Of a stretch of 64,000 bases of DNA, positions 43,106 through 52,557 are shown piece after piece. Below the pieces are notes generated by a model. The model saw only the letters and a list, made by a program, of their open reading frames with translations. It ran no database searches and was not told where the DNA came from. This DNA is from an uncultured Paracoccaceae bacterium (GTDB lineage: Bacteria; Pseudomonadota; Alphaproteobacteria; Rhodobacterales; Rhodobacteraceae). The translations under genes were made by a program, and so were the position numbers. Every line of letters starts with the position of its first letter. Position 1 is the stretch's first letter. Location: NCBI GenBank assembly GCA_951812305.1, contig CATOSB010000011.1, positions 1 through 64,000 of the forward strand. The letters are read 5' to 3'.

Positions 43106-44134
43106 ATGTCGTTCACGAAATCCATGATGGCTGGTGCTGCCGCACTCGCGCTGACCGCATCCGCCGCGTTCGCGCAGGAAGTGACGCTGCGTTTCCAACA
43201 TTTCATCTCACCAAAAGGTGCCGTTCCGGCGCTGTTCATGCAGCCCTGGGTCGACAAGGTCGAAGCCGATTCCGGTGGCAAGCTGAAGATCGAGCTTTAT
43301 CCGGGGATGCAGCTGGGTGGTAAGCCACCCGCGCTATATGACCAGATCCGCGATGGCGTGATTGACGGTGGCTGGGCGCTGCCTGCCTATACGCCGGGCC
43401 GTTTCCCGGAAACTGAAGCCTTCGAACTGCCGTTCGTGTCGTCCAAATCGGCAGAGAACACTTCCAAGGCCGCGTGGGAATTCGCGCAGAAATACCTCGG
43501 CGACCGGATGGGCGACGTGCATCTGATCGCGGTTCACGTCCACGGCTCCGGCATCGTTCACACCAAGGGTGACCCGATCACCGGTCCTGCCGACTTTGAA
43601 GGCAAGAAACTTCGCGGTCCAAGCCGTGCGGCCAACAACCTGCTAAGCGCTATGGGTGCAACGCCGGTTGGTATGCCGGTTCCGGCCTTCCCCGAGGCGC
43701 TGTCCAAAGGCGTTGTCGAGGGCGGTGTGATCCCATGGGAAATCGTTCTGCCGCTGAAGGTGCATGAACTGGCTGACAGCCACGCCGAAGTTGCAGGCGA
43801 CAATGCCATGTACAACACTTTCTTTATCTGGGCGATGAACAAGGACAGCTACAACAACCTGCCTGACGATCTGAAGGCGGTCATCGACGCGAACTCTGGC
43901 ATTGATGCATCAGCATGGGCCGGCCGCGCGATGGATGAAGGCGACGCGATGGTCAAAGAGGTCGTCATGGGCACCGACAACAACATCGTGATGATGTCTG
44001 AAGAGGCGACAGCCGAAATCAAGGCGATTGCGGACGGTCAGATCGCGGAATGGGTCTCAGCAATGGACGATGCCGGTCTGCCCGGTCAGGCAATGCTTGA
44101 TGACGCACGTATGTTGATCGAGAAGCACAAGTAA
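43106..44134 (+). CDS. dctP: TRAP transporter substrate-binding protein DctP
   Basis: This 342-residue periplasmic protein starts at 43106 after GGGAGGATTCT. It has a signal peptide (SMMAGAAALALTASAAFAQE). The DctP-family body includes EVTLRFQHFISPKGAVPALF, FEGKKLRGPSRAANNLLSAMG, GMPVPAFPEALSKGVVEGG and PWEIVLPLKVHELADSH. It captures an organic acid, often a C4-dicarboxylate, keto acid or aromatic acid, and delivers it to DctQM. A terminator follows the gene, which would favour its expression over the membrane subunits. Confidence 0.93.
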   Translation: MSFTKSMMAGAAALALTASAAFAQEVTLRFQHFISPKGAVPALFMQPWVDKVEADSGGKLKIELYPGMQLGGKPPALYDQIRDGVIDGGWALPAYTPGRFPETEAFELPFVSSKSAENTSKAAWEFAQKYLGDRMGDVHLIAVHVHGSGIVHTKGDPITGPADFEGKKLRGPSRAANNLLSAMGATPVGMPVPAFPEALSKGVVEGGVIPWEIVLPLKVHELADSHAEVAGDNAMYNTFFIWAMNKDSYNNLPDDLKAVIDANSGIDASAWAGRAMDEGDAMVKEVVMGTDNNIVMMSEEATAEIKAIADGQIAEWVSAMDDAGLPGQAMLDDARMLIEKHK

Positions 44135-44144
44135 GCACGACGAG

Positions 44145-44180
44145 CCCCCGGCGATTCAGTTGCGCCGGGGGTCTTTTTTT
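44145..44180 (+). terminator. Intra-operon rho-independent terminator after dctP
   Basis: The stem CCCCCGGCG (44145-44153) pairs with CGCCGGGGG (44163-44171) and is followed by TCTTTTTTT. It lies between dctP and dctQ, so dctQM would be expressed by partial read-through. Confidence 0.85.
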
Positions 44181-44216
44181 GCCTATATCCTGCGACCATT
44201 TGGGGAAGAGGGGCCG

Positions 44217-44795
44217 ATGGGGATCGCCGTAACAGCAGAAGCGCGGACCGCCAATGTCATGGAGCGCGTATCGCGCACGTTGGCATTTCTGGGCGGTACG
44301 GTGCTGATCCTGATCGCCGCGATGACAGTGATCTCGACGATTGGCCGCGCCTTTGTCGGGTTGCAGATCGGACTTGGCCCAATCCCCGGAGATTTCGAGC
44401 TGGTCGAGGCGGGGACTGCTGTGGCTGTCTTCTGCTTCATGTCGTGGTGCCAGCTTAATCAGGGTCATGTGACAGTGGATATTGTCGCCGACAAGCTGCC
44501 AATTCCAGTCAATCGCCTGCTGATCCTGATTGGCAATATCTTTATCCTGATCGTCGCTTTCGTGATCGCCTGGCGGCTGTGGATGGGGTTTGGCGAGCAG
44601 GTGACGTGGTTCAGCCAACCGGTGCGTGATGTGCTCGGCTTTGGTTTCAAACCGTTCACCAACAACACGACATACATTCTGGGGATGCCGTTCTGGTACT
44701 CTTATCTTCTGTCCTTCGTTGGCGCGTTCTTCTTCACCGTAATCAGCGCCTATACAGTTTGGCGGGCGCTGAACGATTTTCTGGGGCGCAATTAA
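44217..44795 (+). CDS. dctQ: TRAP transporter small permease DctQ
   Basis: This protein has 192 residues from the ATG at 44217. Four membrane segments are seen: LAFLGGTVLILIAAMTVIST, AGTAVAVFCFMSWCQ, LLILIGNIFILIVAFVIAW and YSYLLSFVGAFFFTVISAYT. This fits the small permease of a tripartite TRAP system. Its stop is directly followed by the start of dctM. Confidence 0.9.
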   Translation: MGIAVTAEARTANVMERVSRTLAFLGGTVLILIAAMTVISTIGRAFVGLQIGLGPIPGDFELVEAGTAVAVFCFMSWCQLNQGHVTVDIVADKLPIPVNRLLILIGNIFILIVAFVIAWRLWMGFGEQVTWFSQPVRDVLGFGFKPFTNNTTYILGMPFWYSYLLSFVGAFFFTVISAYTVWRALNDFLGRN

Positions 44796-46148
44796 ATGAG
44801 CGGCTTTGAACTCGCCGTCTTAGGCTTTTTCGTCATGCTTGGCGGGATCTTCCTGCGGATGCCGATTGCGGTGGCGATGGCGGTCACGGGGTTTGTCGGT
44901 AGCTGGATCATCCGCGGCAATCCAACGGCCGTGTTGAGCCAGATGAAAAGCATGTCCTATGACATGTTCTCTTCCTATTCGCTGTCGATTGTGCCGCTGT
45001 TCCTGTTGATGGGGCAATTCGCGACGAAGTCGGGTATGTCGAACGCGCTGTTTGACACGGCGAGCGACTGGCTGGGACACCGCAAGGGTGGTGTTGCCAT
45101 GGCCGCCGTGGGCGCTTGTGCCGGGTTCGGCGCGGTCTGCGGCTCGTCGCTGGCCACAGCCTCGACGATGGGTCAGGTGGCTTTGCCGGAAATGCGCAAG
45201 CGCGGCTACTCCGATGCACTGTCCACTGGCGTTCTGGCCGCGGGTGGGACGCTTGGCATTCTGATCCCGCCGTCAGTGATCCTCGTGATTTATGCGATCA
45301 TGACCGAACAGAACATCGTGAAGATGTTCCTTGCCGCTTTCATCCCCGGCATTTTGGCGGCGCTCGGCTATATGCTGGCGGTTGCCGTCTATGTGCGGAT
45401 TTATCCCAACAGCGCCACGGCGGCAGATCGAGTGCCATACGGACAAAGATTCCGCTCGCTGGGAAAGGTCTGGCCGGTGGTTGTCATCTTCGGCCTTGTC
45501 ATGGGCGGCATCGCGGCGGACTGGAACTGGACCAAGGATGGCGTTCAGGCGTTATTCACACCGACCGAGGGCGCGGCGTGGGGCGCGGTGGCGACAGGGC
45601 TTTACGGGTTATGGACCGGCGGGTTGAACCGCGAGACGATCAAGGAGTGCATTCTGTCGACGGCAAGCGCCTCTGCGATGATCTTCCTGATCATTCTGGG
45701 CGCACAGTTGTTCAACTCGTTCCTCGCCATCACCCAGATGCCGCAGGCATTGGCCGACTGGATTTCAACATCGGGCTTCACACCGCTGATGGTGCTGCTG
45801 GTGATGCTGCTGGCCTATCTGGTGTTTGGCTGCGTGATGGATTCGCTGTCGATGATCCTGCTGACGATTCCGATTTTCTTTCCGATCATCGAAAGCCTCG
45901 ATTTCGGGTTGAGCGCCGAGGCGACGGCGATCTGGTTCGGTATACTCGCGCTGATCGTGGTCGAGGTCGGATTGATTACGCCGCCGGTGGGGATGAATCT
46001 GTTCATCATCAACTCGATGGCCAAGGATATTCCAATCCAGCGCACCTATCACGGGGTACTGCCATTCCTGATCTCGGACATGGTGCGGGTCGCGATCCTG
46101 ATCGCGTTTCCGGGGATCTCGCTGTGGCTCGTGGCGGTGATGTTTTAG
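44796..46148 (+). CDS. dctM: TRAP transporter large permease DctM
   Basis: This 450-residue protein has about 12 membrane segments and the DctM motifs GVAMAAVGACAGFGAVCGSS, GTLGILIPPSVILVIYAIMT, GCVMDSLSMILLTIPIFFPI and LITPPVGMNLFIINSMA. It is the sodium-coupled transport channel that works with DctP and DctQ. It converges on the dehydrogenase gene across a 115-bp gap with two perfect hairpins. Confidence 0.95.
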   Translation: MSGFELAVLGFFVMLGGIFLRMPIAVAMAVTGFVGSWIIRGNPTAVLSQMKSMSYDMFSSYSLSIVPLFLLMGQFATKSGMSNALFDTASDWLGHRKGGVAMAAVGACAGFGAVCGSSLATASTMGQVALPEMRKRGYSDALSTGVLAAGGTLGILIPPSVILVIYAIMTEQNIVKMFLAAFIPGILAALGYMLAVAVYVRIYPNSATAADRVPYGQRFRSLGKVWPVVVIFGLVMGGIAADWNWTKDGVQALFTPTEGAAWGAVATGLYGLWTGGLNRETIKECILSTASASAMIFLIILGAQLFNSFLAITQMPQALADWISTSGFTPLMVLLVMLLAYLVFGCVMDSLSMILLTIPIFFPIIESLDFGLSAEATAIWFGILALIVVEVGLITPPVGMNLFIINSMAKDIPIQRTYHGVLPFLISDMVRVAILIAFPGISLWLVAVMF

Positions 46149-46202
46149 GCGACGCCTGCGCAATTTGGAAACTCGCTAGTCAGGGGAAAATCGGGCACAG
46201 CG

Positions 46203-46249
46203 CCGGAATCTTCAAAAGATTCCGGTCCGAATTCTTTTGAAGAATTCGG
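46203..46249. terminator. Twin perfect hairpins between convergent genes
   Basis: CCGGAATCTT-CAA-AAGATTCCGG (46203-46225) and CCGAATTCTT-TTG-AAGAATTCGG (46227-46249) are two adjacent 10-bp perfect stems with 3-nt loops. They lie between dctM (plus) and the dehydrogenase gene (minus). Neither has a long U-tract. They could act as a bidirectional terminator or RNA stabiliser. Confidence 0.6.
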
Positions 46250-46263
46250 GCACCGCGCGGAGT

Positions 46264-47337
46264 TCAGTCATTTTTCCCGCGAATGGCGTTCACTACAGCG
46301 TCGGTAACTTCATCGGTGGTCGCAGTACCGCCCACATCCGGCGTCATTACGCCAGCCTCGCACACCTGCTCCACTGCCTCCATCAGCCGTGCGGCGGCGG
46401 CGTCTTCGCCGAGGTGTTCAAGCATTTGCGCGGCGGTCCAGAAACTGGCAACCGGGTTGGCGATGCCCTTGCCAGTGATGTCGAACGCTGAGCCGTGGAT
46501 AGGCTCGAACATCGACGGATAGCGCCGTTCAGGATCGATATTCGCCGTCGGCGCGACACCGAGCGAACCAGCCAGTGCGCCGGCCAGATCGGACAGGACA
46601 TCGGCATGCAGGTTGGTTGCCACAATCGTGTCAAGGGACCGGGGCTTCAGCACCATTCGGGTCGTCATCGCATCGACCAGCATCTTATCCCAGGCCACGT
46701 CGGGAAAGTCCTCCGCAACTTCGGCGGCGATTTCATCCCACATCACCATGCCGTGCCGCTGGGCGTTCGACTTGGTCACGACAGTCAGCAGTCTGCGCGG
46801 GCGGGATTGCGCGAGCTTGAACGCATATCGGATGATCCGTTCCACGCCGACACGGGTAAAGACCGAGACTTCTGTCGCAACTTCTTCGGGCAGTCCGCGA
46901 TGAACACGGCCACCGGCACCGGAATATTCGCCCTCGGAATTCTCGCGCACGATCACCCAGTCCAGATCACCGGGGCCGACATCGGCCAAGGGGGCCTTGA
47001 TACCGGGCAGAATTCGGGTCGGGCGGACATTGGCGTATTGATCGAACCCCTGACAAATCGGCAGGCGCAGACCCCAAAGCGTGATGTGATCGGGGACGTC
47101 GGGCGCACCGACCGCGCCAAAATAAATGGCGTCGAACGGCTGCAATCTATCCAGCCCGTCGGCGGGCATCATCTCTCCACGCGCCTTGTAGTAATCGGAC
47201 CCCCAATCAAAACTCTCGACCTCAAACCGGAATGAGCCTTCACGAGCGGCGAGCGCCTCCAGCACCCGCAGCCCGGCAGAGATGACTTCCGGTCCGATAC
47301 CGTCGGCGGGGATGGCGGCGATCTTGTATGTGTTCAT
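46264..47337 (-). CDS. Tartrate dehydrogenase/decarboxylase or D-malate dehydrogenase family protein
   Basis: This 357-residue protein belongs to the isocitrate/isopropylmalate dehydrogenase family, in the TtuC/DmlA branch. Motifs include IPADGIGPEV, LRLPICQGFDQYANVRPTR, VIVRENSEGEYSGAGGR, DAMTTRMVLKP and EPIHGSAFDITGKGIANP. It oxidatively decarboxylates beta-hydroxy acids such as D-malate or tartrate with NAD. The neighbouring TRAP transporter may import its substrate. It follows the DUF3237 gene by 18 bp. Confidence 0.88.
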   Translation of the reverse strand: MNTYKIAAIPADGIGPEVISAGLRVLEALAAREGSFRFEVESFDWGSDYYKARGEMMPADGLDRLQPFDAIYFGAVGAPDVPDHITLWGLRLPICQGFDQYANVRPTRILPGIKAPLADVGPGDLDWVIVRENSEGEYSGAGGRVHRGLPEEVATEVSVFTRVGVERIIRYAFKLAQSRPRRLLTVVTKSNAQRHGMVMWDEIAAEVAEDFPDVAWDKMLVDAMTTRMVLKPRSLDTIVATNLHADVLSDLAGALAGSLGVAPTANIDPERRYPSMFEPIHGSAFDITGKGIANPVASFWTAAQMLEHLGEDAAAARLMEAVEQVCEAGVMTPDVGGTATTDEVTDAVVNAIRGKND

Positions 47338-47355
47338 GCGGATCTCTGGTCAGGC

Positions 47356-47820
47356 TCAGGTGATTGCGTAAAGCTGAAGGTGCACAGACGATCTTTGCCG
47401 CGCTCCGACGCCAACGAAGAGGGTCCTGTTCACCCAGTCATATCGCTCGTCGCCGGTTTCCAGACGTGCGTGGGTTCGCATGTAATAGCTGTCAGGCGCG
47501 GCACCCTCACCCCGCGCGAGGGCGGCGATCACCTCTGGCGGGCCGTGGCGATAGCCATAGTTGATGATTTCGATGATCGCGCCGTCATGGGTTTGCATTG
47601 CATAGCGGGTATCGAGCTCTGCCAGACCGCCGTAGAAAACTGTCTGCCAATCTGCGCCGAGGCTCAGGATCGTGCCGCTTAGACGGGGACCAGTCACAGT
47701 GCCACCCACAATGGGAATGATGCGCCGCTGGCCTGCACGACCTGCGCCCATTTCGAGTATCGGATCAAGTTCGACCGCCAGATCAGCGACATGTTCCAAT
47801 CGAGGTTCGGGCAGGTCCAT
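47356..47820 (-). CDS. DUF3237 family protein
   Basis: This 154-residue protein has the DUF3237 pattern: GTVTGPRLSGTILSLGADWQ, RYAMQTHDGAIIEIINYG and YYMRTHARLETGDERYDWVN. The family forms a small beta-barrel and often sits in aromatic or organic-acid catabolic clusters; its biochemical role is unknown. It is divergent from marR, with the putative operator between them. Confidence 0.85.
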   Translation of the reverse strand: MDLPEPRLEHVADLAVELDPILEMGAGRAGQRRIIPIVGGTVTGPRLSGTILSLGADWQTVFYGGLAELDTRYAMQTHDGAIIEIINYGYRHGPPEVIAALARGEGAAPDSYYMRTHARLETGDERYDWVNRTLFVGVGARQRSSVHLQLYAIT

Positions 47821-47844
47821 TGCACAAAGCCTTTCAGTTGATCA

Positions 47845-47865
47845 ACTGTTTACCGGTATAACAAT
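47845..47865. promoter_or_regulatory. Putative MarR-type operator between DUF3237 gene and marR
   Basis: TGTTTACCGGTATAACA (47847-47863) lies in the 84-bp divergent gap between the DUF3237 and marR genes. It matches the sites at 42997 and 55053 at most positions. Its place next to marR is typical of an autoregulated MarR operator. Confidence 0.65.
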
Positions 47866-47904
47866 ACAGTGTAAATCAGGGGCGGGCTTTGAAAGGCATT
47901 TGCG

Positions 47905-48375
47905 ATGTCGACGGCAATACAGGAATTGGGCGATGACCACCGTTCTGATCTGGAGCAATTTGTCGGTTACAACCTGAAACGCGCCTATATGATTGTTCAG
48001 GCAGATTTTCGCGAGGCCCTGGACGAGGACGGTTTGTCGCCGCGCGTGTTTTCCGCGCTGTCGCTGGTGGTTCAGTATCCCAAAATTTCGCAGAGCGAAC
48101 TGGCAAGATTGCTGGGGATCGAACGGTCGGGGCTTGTCGCGATGATCGACGATCTGGAAAGTCGCGGCTATGTGAGGCGCGCGCCGGTGCCGGGGGATCG
48201 CAGGGTGCAGGCGCTGGTACCGCTGGACAAGGGGCGTGACGCTTACCGCGATGCGCTGCGCAAAGTGAAGGCGCATGAAGAGGCGCTTTTGTCCAACCTG
48301 ACAGGTGCAGAGCGTCAAACGTTGCTGGGTCTTCTTGGGAAAATCAGACAAGCGGAGGAGCGGTGCGATGCCTGA
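47905..48375 (+). CDS. MarR family transcriptional regulator
   Basis: This 156-residue protein has a winged helix-turn-helix (ISQSELARLLGIERSGLVAM, then IDDLESRGYVRRAPVPGDRR, residues about 60-100) between helical dimerisation ends. MarR proteins usually repress catabolic genes and are released by an aromatic or CoA-thioester ligand. The next gene, the SDR, starts inside its last codons (overlap 48368-48375), so regulator and enzymes are co-transcribed. Confidence 0.92.
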   Translation: MSTAIQELGDDHRSDLEQFVGYNLKRAYMIVQADFREALDEDGLSPRVFSALSLVVQYPKISQSELARLLGIERSGLVAMIDDLESRGYVRRAPVPGDRRVQALVPLDKGRDAYRDALRKVKAHEEALLSNLTGAERQTLLGLLGKIRQAEERCDA

Positions 48376-49135
48376 CTGGAAGGGACATGGCGCGATTGTA
48401 ACCGGCGGCGCGTCTGGTCTTGGGGCTGCGACAGCGGAAAGACTGGCGGCCGAAGGGTTGACCGTGATGCTGTTCGATCTGAACGAAGCGGCCGGTCAGG
48501 CACTGGCCGACAAGCTTGGCGGCGGATTTGCGCGGGTGAATGTCGCCAATCCGGAATCGGTGGCGGCCGGGATCGCCGCCGCGAAAGAGATCATCGGAAC
48601 GCCGCGCATTCTGGTCAATTGCGCCGGGATCGGCGGCGCCGCGAAAACCGTGTCGCGCGGTGCGGCGCATGACCCGGCGCTGTTTCAGAAGGTGATAAAC
48701 GTCAATCTCGTCGGCAGTTTCAACTGTGCATCACAGGCGGCGGCAGAGATGGTGTGCGCCGATCCGATTGACGATGACGGAGCGCGCGGAGTGATCGTCA
48801 ACACCGCCTCGGTCGCCGCGTTTGATGGGCAGGTCGGGCAGATCGCCTATTCCGCGTCCAAGGGTGGCATCGCAGGCATGACCCTGCCGATGGCGCGGGA
48901 TCTGGCGGATAAGGGCGTGCGGGTGTGTTCCATTGCGCCGGGCTTGTTCCTGACACCGATGCTGAGTGAATTGCCCGAAGATGTGCAGAATTCGCTCGGT
49001 GCGCAGGTGCCGTTTCCCAGCCGTTTAGGCGACCCGGCGGAATATGCAGCGATGGTCAATCATATCACGCAAAACCCAATGCTGAATGGCGAAGTCTTGC
49101 GGCTGGACGGTGCCATTCGGATGGCGCCGCGCTAG
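48368..49135 (+). CDS. Short-chain dehydrogenase/reductase (3-hydroxyacyl-CoA dehydrogenase-like)
   Basis: This 255-residue protein has the NAD-binding TGGASGLGAATAERLAAEGL, NCAGIGG, catalytic Ser in VNTASVAAFDGQ and the YSASKGG (Y-x-x-x-K) site. The sequence pattern resembles type II 3-hydroxyacyl-CoA dehydrogenases (HSD10-like). Together with the CoA ligase downstream and the enoyl-CoA hydratase nearby, it suggests a beta-oxidation-type side-chain pathway. Confidence 0.9.
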   Translation: MPDWKGHGAIVTGGASGLGAATAERLAAEGLTVMLFDLNEAAGQALADKLGGGFARVNVANPESVAAGIAAAKEIIGTPRILVNCAGIGGAAKTVSRGAAHDPALFQKVINVNLVGSFNCASQAAAEMVCADPIDDDGARGVIVNTASVAAFDGQVGQIAYSASKGGIAGMTLPMARDLADKGVRVCSIAPGLFLTPMLSELPEDVQNSLGAQVPFPSRLGDPAEYAAMVNHITQNPMLNGEVLRLDGAIRMAPR

Positions 49136-49139
49136 AGCG

Positions 49140-49564
49140 ATGGTTGAACCCAACGCCCCGGACTTCTGGAATCCGAGTTTCGAGATAACGCATCGCGAGG
49201 ATGGCGCGATCTTGATGCGGCAGGCCGAGGATCTGGCGCCGTTCTTTCCTACGCTTGCAGATTATCTGGACAAATGGGCCGACGCCACACCGGATCAAAC
49301 ATGGATCGCGCGGCGGAATGACGGTGGAGATTGGGTAAATATCAGCTATGGCGAGGCGCGGGAAAAGGCGCTGGCGCTAGGGGCATCTTTATTGTCACTC
49401 GGGCTTGGGCCAGACCGCCCTCTGTTGATCCTGTCAGAAAATTCACTGGAACATGCGCTGTTGGGTGCCGCGTGTTTCTATACTGGCATCCCCTATGCGC
49501 CAGTGTCGCCTGCCTATTCGCTGGTATCGAAAGACCATGCAAAGCTTATTGATATTGCCGCGCT
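49140..49564 (+). pseudogene. Acyl/feruloyl-CoA synthetase-like AMP-binding protein, N-terminal part
   Basis: The start at 49140 (MVEPNAPDFWNPSFEITHRE) follows the SDR stop by 4 bp. This part resembles feruloyl-CoA synthases (FFPTLADYLDKWADATPDQT, ACFYTGIPYAPVSPAYSLVS). It is cut at KLIDIAAL by an ISBst12-type element with the 8-bp duplication GCCGCGCT. The remainder is at 51174-52527. Joined, the protein would have 592 residues and no other defect. Confidence 0.92.
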
Positions 49565-51165
49565 GTAACTCCCAAGCACCCTGTCCGATAGGGTTGCGGG
49601 GTTTTGTTCCGTCAGAGCCGTGCGATGATCTGAGGTGGTGACAGGGTCAGGATTTCCAGGATGTTGAACCGGTGTTTTCTGGCCGTCGAGATGACGGACC
49701 TGATGTCGGCGAAGACCCGCGCGCCCTCGAGGGTGCGGAAGGTGCCCGAGATTTTCATGCGCAGCTTCATCATGCGCAGGTCCTGTTCGGCCTGATTGTT
49801 TGTGAATGGGACCGCGAAGTCGGCGATGAATCGCAAAACGTCATCGCGGTAGTCACGCAGGCGGAGGAGCAGGTTGTGGCCTGGCCGCCTGGCTTTTCGG
49901 CCGCGGGTGCCGGGGCTTTTGGCCAGCGGGGGCCGGCGTTCGTGGAAGGCGAGCCCCTTGGCGAGGATCGCCATGTATCTGGTGACTATACCCTGGCGAA
50001 CCAGTTCCGGGAGTTCGGTCTCGCCTTGATCCTGAGCCGCGCATCTGAGCTGATTGGCGCTATGAAGCACTGCGCTCATCTCCGTCGCCCAAGGCTCTTT
50101 TTCGATCTCTTCGATGGCCTTGAGTTCGCGCAAGTGATGCGCCCCGCAGAGGGCGTGGGCGTCCACTCCGCTCATATGGGCGTAGTAGGGTTTCCAGTGA
50201 TCATGAATGATCGTCCCGCCGGTCAGGAAGGTTGGAACAGCACCGCGTTTGGCGCTGATGCGGTAATGGGTGAAGGCGGTATCGCAGATCGTGTGCAGCC
50301 AGTGCAGCTTGCCGGCAACACGAAGTCCGGTCTCGTCCAGATGCCGAACGCCGCCTTCGGCAAGCCGGGCGAGAATGTGTTCAACCACGACACCCATCTT
50401 ATTTGCCGCGCCGCGCGTCCAGTTGGTCACGCTGGCCGCGCACAAGCTGGTGGCCCCAAACAGGTCGCGCATAAGCTGGCAGACCCGATCCTCGGGTATC
50501 AGCTGCTGAACATTGCAATAGACCGCCACTGCCCGCATGCGCGTGCCATATTGCACATGCGCGGCCACGCCATCGGGAAAGCCAGCCGTCGTCGTGGCTC
50601 GACAATGGTCGCAACAATAAACCGCCGCCTGATGCTCGGTGACCTCCAGGCGTGGCGCAGGCAAGTCGAACACCTGACGCTTCTCGATCCCTTTCACCAT
50701 CTCCGCCGTCAGGGCGCTCTGACAGGCGCTGCAATGCGTCGCCTCATGCCGTTCGACAAAGTCGGGTGTTGACGTCTGGCGCAGGGTGTCGCCCCGGTGG
50801 CCAACTTGGCCGCCACTTTTCTTTCCGGATTTGCCACGCAGGCTGCGCGGGGCTGGCTTCTTCAGGCCATCACTTGAAGGGGGCTTGCTGCTATTGCTGC
50901 TGTTCTTGGCCAACTGTCGGCGCAGGTCCGTGATCTCTTCCGCCATGCTCGCCAACGCAGCTTCAAGCTCAGCGATCCGACGCAGAGCCGTGGCGAGAAG
51001 TTGTTCAAGGGCGGCAACCTGATCCATCCCACCACTGATTCAGAGAAATCAACCCGGCGCCACAGAATTCAGACAAGAAAGAAAAAAAACACGCGCAAAA
51101 TGGCAAATTCGACTCACCATAAAACTGACAATAACACTCAAACGTGGGGGGTGCTTGGGAGTTAC
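49565..51165 (-). mobile_element. ISBst12-type element (subtype a) in the CoA synthetase gene
   Basis: This full 1,601-bp copy has perfect GCCGCGCT duplications at 49557-49564 and 51166-51173. Confidence 0.96.
49612..51027 (-). CDS. IS66 family (ISBst12-type) transposase in the CoA synthetase gene
   Basis: This 471-residue intact transposase carries the R variant (HERRPPL) shared with the second tandem copy at 35103-36518. All catalytic motifs are present. Confidence 0.95.
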   Translation of the reverse strand: MDQVAALEQLLATALRRIAELEAALASMAEEITDLRRQLAKNSSNSSKPPSSDGLKKPAPRSLRGKSGKKSGGQVGHRGDTLRQTSTPDFVERHEATHCSACQSALTAEMVKGIEKRQVFDLPAPRLEVTEHQAAVYCCDHCRATTTAGFPDGVAAHVQYGTRMRAVAVYCNVQQLIPEDRVCQLMRDLFGATSLCAASVTNWTRGAANKMGVVVEHILARLAEGGVRHLDETGLRVAGKLHWLHTICDTAFTHYRISAKRGAVPTFLTGGTIIHDHWKPYYAHMSGVDAHALCGAHHLRELKAIEEIEKEPWATEMSAVLHSANQLRCAAQDQGETELPELVRQGIVTRYMAILAKGLAFHERRPPLAKSPGTRGRKARRPGHNLLLRLRDYRDDVLRFIADFAVPFTNNQAEQDLRMMKLRMKISGTFRTLEGARVFADIRSVISTARKHRFNILEILTLSPPQIIARL

Positions 51166-51173
51166 GCCGCGCT

Positions 51174-52527
51174 TTTGAACCCCAGGGCAGTGTTTGCGGA
51201 TGACGGCGCGGCGTTTGCAGCAGCGCTCGCCTCAATCTCCAGCGATGGGCGGCACATTATCAACGCCCGCAAATTGGTTAATGGCGCGCTGAAACTTGAT
51301 GCATTGCCAGAAGGCGACATGACAGCGGCACGAAAAGCGCGCGCGGGGCTGACGTCGGATCACGTGGTGAAGTATCTGTTCACATCCGGCTCTACGGGAT
51401 CGCCCAAAGCGGTGATCAATACCAACGGCATGGTAACCGCGATGCAAGCGATGGTGCGCGACGCCTATCGCTTTCTGACCAAAGCGCCGCCGGTGGTGCT
51501 GGACTGGGCGCCGTGGAACCACACGGCAGCGGGCAATAAGGTCTGCTATCTCGTGCTGACCAATGGCGGCACGTATTACATCGACGATGGTCGCCCGGTG
51601 CCGGGGAAGTTTGACGAGACCCTGCGGAACCTGCGCGAGATATCCTGCACCTGGTATTTCAACGTCCCTGCAGGCTGGGACATGCTGGTCGCGGCGTTGG
51701 AGCGTGACAGCGCGTTGTCAGAGACGTTTTTCAGCCGATTGGACATGATGTTCTATGCGGGCGCTGGAATGGCGCAGCATACGTGGGACCGACTGCGTGC
51801 CTTAGGGCGCGATATTAGGGGGCAGGAGGTGCTGATCGCCACCGGGTTGGGATCGACCGAAACCGCGCCGTATGCGCTGGCATGTACCGAGGTTCAGGAA
51901 AAATCAGGCAATGTCGGGGTGCCCTCGCGCGGGTTGACGATGAAACTGGTGCCGCATGGTGAAAAGCTGGAATTACGTCTGAAGGGGCCGAGTATATTTC
52001 CCGGCTATTTTGGCGATGCGGAGAAAACCGCCGAAGTTTTTGACGACGAGGGCTTTTACATAATGGGCGACGCGCTGCGCCCTGAGGACCGGGATGACTT
52101 TTCCAAAGGGTTCTATTTCGACGGGCGGATTGCGGAGAATTTCAAGCTGACAACAGGAACGTGGGTGGCGGTTTCGTCGGTGCGGGAATCGGTGGTCGAT
52201 GCGATGGGCGGGCTGGTGCGCGACGCAGTGATCGTTGGGGAAAATGAGGCAGAGCTGGGCGCGTTGTTGTGGTTGTCGGATGCAGCGAAGGGGATGGAGG
52301 CGGATGCGCTTTCTGCTCTCTTGCAAGACCGATTGGCGGGGGGAGCGATAATTGCGACGGGGTCGGCCAGCCATGTGAAGCGCGCGTTGGTGATGGCACA
52401 GCCCCCGAGTTTTGATCGCGGTGAGGTTGCCGAGAAGGGGTCGCTGAACCAGCGGGTGATACGGGCCAACCGGGTTGCCGAGATTGCCGAGCTTTATGCA
52501 GGTGGCAACGGGGCGATTGTTGTGTAA
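51174..52527 (+). pseudogene. Acyl/feruloyl-CoA synthetase-like AMP-binding protein, C-terminal part
   Basis: This part holds the AMP-binding signature LFTSGSTGSPKAVINTN, the adenylation motif ATGLGSTETAPYA, and FYFDGRIAENFKLTTGTWV (hinge and C-terminal domain). It continues the frame of 49140-49564 (junction IAA-LLNPRAVFADD). The enzyme would activate a carboxylic acid, probably an aromatic or phenylpropanoid acid by similarity to feruloyl-CoA synthase, to its CoA thioester. An open frame that starts inside the IS at 51001 could produce a chimeric fragment. Confidence 0.92.
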
Positions 52528-52557
52528 TTTGGTCGGCGGGCGGATATCAATCGCTTT

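Noticed and set aside
45116..46240. 374-codon plus-strand frame overlapping dctM
   Set aside because: It lies in an alternative frame of dctM, which has full family similarity; the overlapping frame is rich in Arg, Gly and Asp with no membrane segments.
51001..52527. Intact 508-residue fusion protein starting inside the IS
   Set aside because: The first 55 codons are the antisense of the IS end; the frame only happens to be open into the CoA synthetase fragment. The real gene starts at 49140.
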